A DNA stretch of 24,031 nucleotides from an uncultured Treponema sp. (GTDB lineage Bacteria; Spirochaetota; Spirochaetia; Treponematales; Treponemataceae), in the NCBI GenBank assembly GCA_937885475.1, contig CAKZZR010000111.1, positions 1 to 24,031 of the forward strand, read 5' to 3'. Of the stretch, positions 22,280 to 24,031 are shown one piece after another (the first letter of the stretch is position 1; each line of letters starts with the position of its first letter). The notes beneath the pieces were generated by a model that worked only from the letters and a program-made list of their open reading frames with translations, had not been told where the DNA came from and did no database searches. The position numbers were made by a program, and so were the translations under genes.

Positions 22280-23932
22280 ATGACTGCATTTATACAATCG
22301 GTTTTTCTGCTTGTCGGAAGTCTCGGCTTTCTTTTGTACGGAATGCGCCTCATGAGTGACGGCGTTCAGAAGAGCGCGGGAGAACGGCTTCAGCGTGCGC
22401 TCAGCATGATGACAGGAAACCGCTTTGTCGGTCTGCTTACCGGTCTTCTTATTACCATGATAATCCAGTCTTCCGGGGCTACGACTGTCATGGTCGTTTC
22501 TTTTATAAATGCAGGGCTTCTGACGCTTGCGCAGTCTGTGGGCGTTATCTTTGGTGCTAATATCGGAACCACGATTACCGCGTGGATTGTGTCGCTGTTC
22601 GGCTTTAACTTTAAAATCTCCAGTTTTGCAATTCCGATTTTTGGTCTCGGTTTTTTTCTTACGGTGCTTAAGGATGCAAAAAGCAAGAACATTGGCGAGG
22701 CCGTCATGGGCTTTGGCCTGCTTTTTATGGGCTTGAGCGGACTTTCGGATGTGTTCAGTTTTGACGCGTCCGAGCTGCACTTTCTTAAGGCAATAGAAAG
22801 CTGGGGCATTTTTTCAATTCTTATAGGAATTGCGGTCGGCACGGTGATTACCGCGCTCATGCATTCTTCCAGCGCGTTTACGGCAATCGTCATCACCATG
22901 GCATACAAGAACATCATCACGTGGGAGGTTGCCTGTGCCATGACGCTGGGAAGTAACATCGGCTCAACGGTAGACGCAATCATGGCATCGTTCGGCTCAA
23001 ATGCGGACGCGCGGCGTTCCGCCCTCATTCACGTTCTGTTCAATGTGTTCGGAACGGTGCTTGTCCTGCTGTTTTTTCAGCCGTTCATTTCATTCGTCGT
23101 GTGGCTTACGCCCTCGAACAACATAGCCATTCAAATTTCCATGCTGCATACGGTGTTCAAAACGCTGAACACGCTCATACTTCTGCCACTTTCTGATTAC
23201 ATCATAAAACTCACGCAGGTTCTGATAAAGGATGACGCGTCAAAATCGCTCAAAAATTACCATCTTGAATTCCATGAGACCGCATTCGGAAAAGAAAATG
23301 TCGCCATGCACGTAATCCGCCTTGAGAAGGAAATTGCCGACATGACTGACGTTGCCACGAACATGTTTGACCGGCTTCAGATTGGTTTTATGAACCGCGG
23401 AAAGGAATTCCTGGAGGAGCATCTTGAGCGCCTTGCGGACGAGGAGGACTACTGCGATCAGATGCACGAGCAGCTGGTGCGCTACATTCTGAATTGCCAG
23501 CGGCTTTCTGTTACGGACACGCAGCGCAACAACCTTTCCATCATGACCAGCGTGATTGAGGAGCTTGAGGACATGACCGATCAGGTGTATGCCGCGGGAA
23601 TGCTCTTGGAGCGCAGCATAGAAAAGAAAATGAAATTTTTGCCGGAGGACATGGAGCGGCTCATTCCGTATGTGGAGCTTGCCCGCCAGTTCCTGCAATT
23701 CATACGCATAAACATCAACAAGCATCTGAATGCCGACAAGCTTTCGATGGCGCAGGAGCTTGAGGATCAGATTGATCTGTACCGCAAGAATCTTAAGAAA
23801 ATTGCCCGCAAACGCCTTGAAAGCGGAGCGGACGTAAAGGCAGAGCTTTTGTACCTTGACCTTGTGCGTCAGATTGAAAAAATCGGCGACCACGCGTTCA
23901 GCATTTCCGAGCTGCTTGCCCAGACTGCGTAG
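22280..23932 (+). CDS. Na/Pi cotransporter family protein with C-terminal PhoU-like domain
   Basis: The 550-residue protein joins a membrane part (residues ~1-320) to a cytoplasmic helical part (~340-550). The membrane part shows the two inverted repeats of the NptA/SLC34-like family: GFLLYGMRLMSDG, then IIQSSGATTVM and FGANIGTTITAW, matched later by LMHSSSAFTAIV and LGSNIGSTVDA. The second repeat has HSSS where QSSS is usual. The tail (MHVIRLEKEIADM, LEDMTDQVYA, VRQIEKIGDHAFSISELL) reads as PhoU-like helices with the ExxxD-type metal-contact pattern. Proteins of this build move phosphate with Na, often as low-affinity importers or exporters, and the PhoU part probably senses or gates. No pst/pho genes are near. 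Confidence 0.88.
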   Translation: MTAFIQSVFLLVGSLGFLLYGMRLMSDGVQKSAGERLQRALSMMTGNRFVGLLTGLLITMIIQSSGATTVMVVSFINAGLLTLAQSVGVIFGANIGTTITAWIVSLFGFNFKISSFAIPIFGLGFFLTVLKDAKSKNIGEAVMGFGLLFMGLSGLSDVFSFDASELHFLKAIESWGIFSILIGIAVGTVITALMHSSSAFTAIVITMAYKNIITWEVACAMTLGSNIGSTVDAIMASFGSNADARRSALIHVLFNVFGTVLVLLFFQPFISFVVWLTPSNNIAIQISMLHTVFKTLNTLILLPLSDYIIKLTQVLIKDDASKSLKNYHLEFHETAFGKENVAMHVIRLEKEIADMTDVATNMFDRLQIGFMNRGKEFLEEHLERLADEEDYCDQMHEQLVRYILNCQRLSVTDTQRNNLSIMTSVIEELEDMTDQVYAAGMLLERSIEKKMKFLPEDMERLIPYVELARQFLQFIRININKHLNADKLSMAQELEDQIDLYRKNLKKIARKRLESGADVKAELLYLDLVRQIEKIGDHAFSISELLAQTA

Positions 23933-23933
23933 A

Positions 23934-24011
23934 CCGGCTAGCCGGCTTCACGCTGACTTTAGCAAAGGAACTATTTAATTGTCGCTTTCGCGACAGCTAA
24001 AGTCAGAGTGA
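23934..24011. repeat. Nested inverted repeats after the Na/Pi gene
   Basis: A perfect 12-bp palindrome CCGGCTAGCCGG (23934-23945) is followed by a 16-bp inverted repeat with one mismatch: TCACGCTGACTTTAGC (23948-23963) against GCTAAAGTCAGAGTGA (23996-24011). Inside the long repeat is a tight hairpin, GTCGC/GCGAC with loop TTTC (23981-23994). There is no T run close behind, so a simple terminator is not the best reading; a dispersed intergenic repeat (REP/MITE-like) is possible. The window ends 20 bp further. Confidence 0.6.
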
Positions 24012-24031
24012 TTTTGAAAACAAATCTTCTC

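Noticed and set aside
22205..23028. Overlapping minus-strand frames (191 and 212 codons) inside the Na/Pi gene
   Set aside because: Both are antisense to a well-supported membrane protein and show no start signals or recognisable domains.
1..24031. CRISPR array, tRNA, rRNA, phage or transposon genes
   Set aside because: No regularly spaced repeats, no cloverleaf or rRNA-like conserved sequence, and no recombinase or phage structural motifs were seen on either strand.

Overview
The window looks like a chromosomal segment from a host-associated, strictly anaerobic bacterium. My best guess is a treponeme-like spirochaete. This rests on moderate G+C (about half by eye), an oxygen-sensitive class III ribonucleotide reductase with its activase, short lipoprotein and Sec signals, a divergent MraY, and the general look of the proteins. 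I ran no database search, so the taxonomy is inference. Most of the window is ordinary, tightly packed core metabolism. I see no CRISPR array, tRNA, rRNA, integrase, transposase or phage gene.

Layout: (1) 1-~650 is a patchwork. A very G+C-rich fragment of a beta-helix protein runs into a Gly/Thr-rich surface-protein fragment, then an unassigned piece, then the C-terminal end of an EamA-type permease. This could be an assembly chimera or decayed DNA at a contig edge. (2) 1080-4910: a long-chain acyl-CoA ligase, then an exported family 3 glycoside hydrolase (beta-N-acetylhexosaminidase type). (3) 4941-8055: a DTW-domain tRNA modification gene divergent from a four-gene operon of CsoR-type metal repressor, ABC ATPase, ABC-3 metal permease and small lipoprotein. 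A C-tract/G-tract CsoR-like operator lies inside the csoR promoter. (4) 8156-9862: a SulP/STAS anion transporter ending in a strong terminator. (5) 10163-12837: nrdD-nrdG behind a NrdR-box-like palindrome. (6) 12988-14013: adenosine deaminase. (7) 14058-18062: a solitary beta-class adenine-type DNA methyltransferase divergent from a PurH-like protein with degenerate active sites, followed by mraY. (8) 18104-20316 (minus strand): galE and an M20 dipeptidase. (9) 20393-23932: oligoendopeptidase F and a Na/Pi cotransporter-PhoU fusion. The window ends in a nested inverted repeat.

Physiology: the genes fit a fermenter that salvages rather than makes building blocks. It would cleave amino-sugar glycans and peptides (GH3, PepF, M20), activate fatty acids, deaminate adenosine, make deoxynucleotides anaerobically, and import metal, anions and phosphate. 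MraY and GalE feed wall and surface-sugar synthesis.

The most unusual signal is regulatory. Six genes (GH3, DTW, methyltransferase, PurH-like, pepF, Na/Pi transporter) lack a Shine-Dalgarno sequence. Each has a -10-like hexamer ending only 6-9 nt before the start codon, often with a -35 about 17 bp further up, which predicts leaderless or near-leaderless mRNAs. Other genes in the window (csoR, znuC-like, sulP, nrdD, add, mraY, galE) have ordinary Shine-Dalgarno sites. The second notable item is the PurH-like protein, which keeps the whole PurH length but has lost residues normally required in both catalytic domains.
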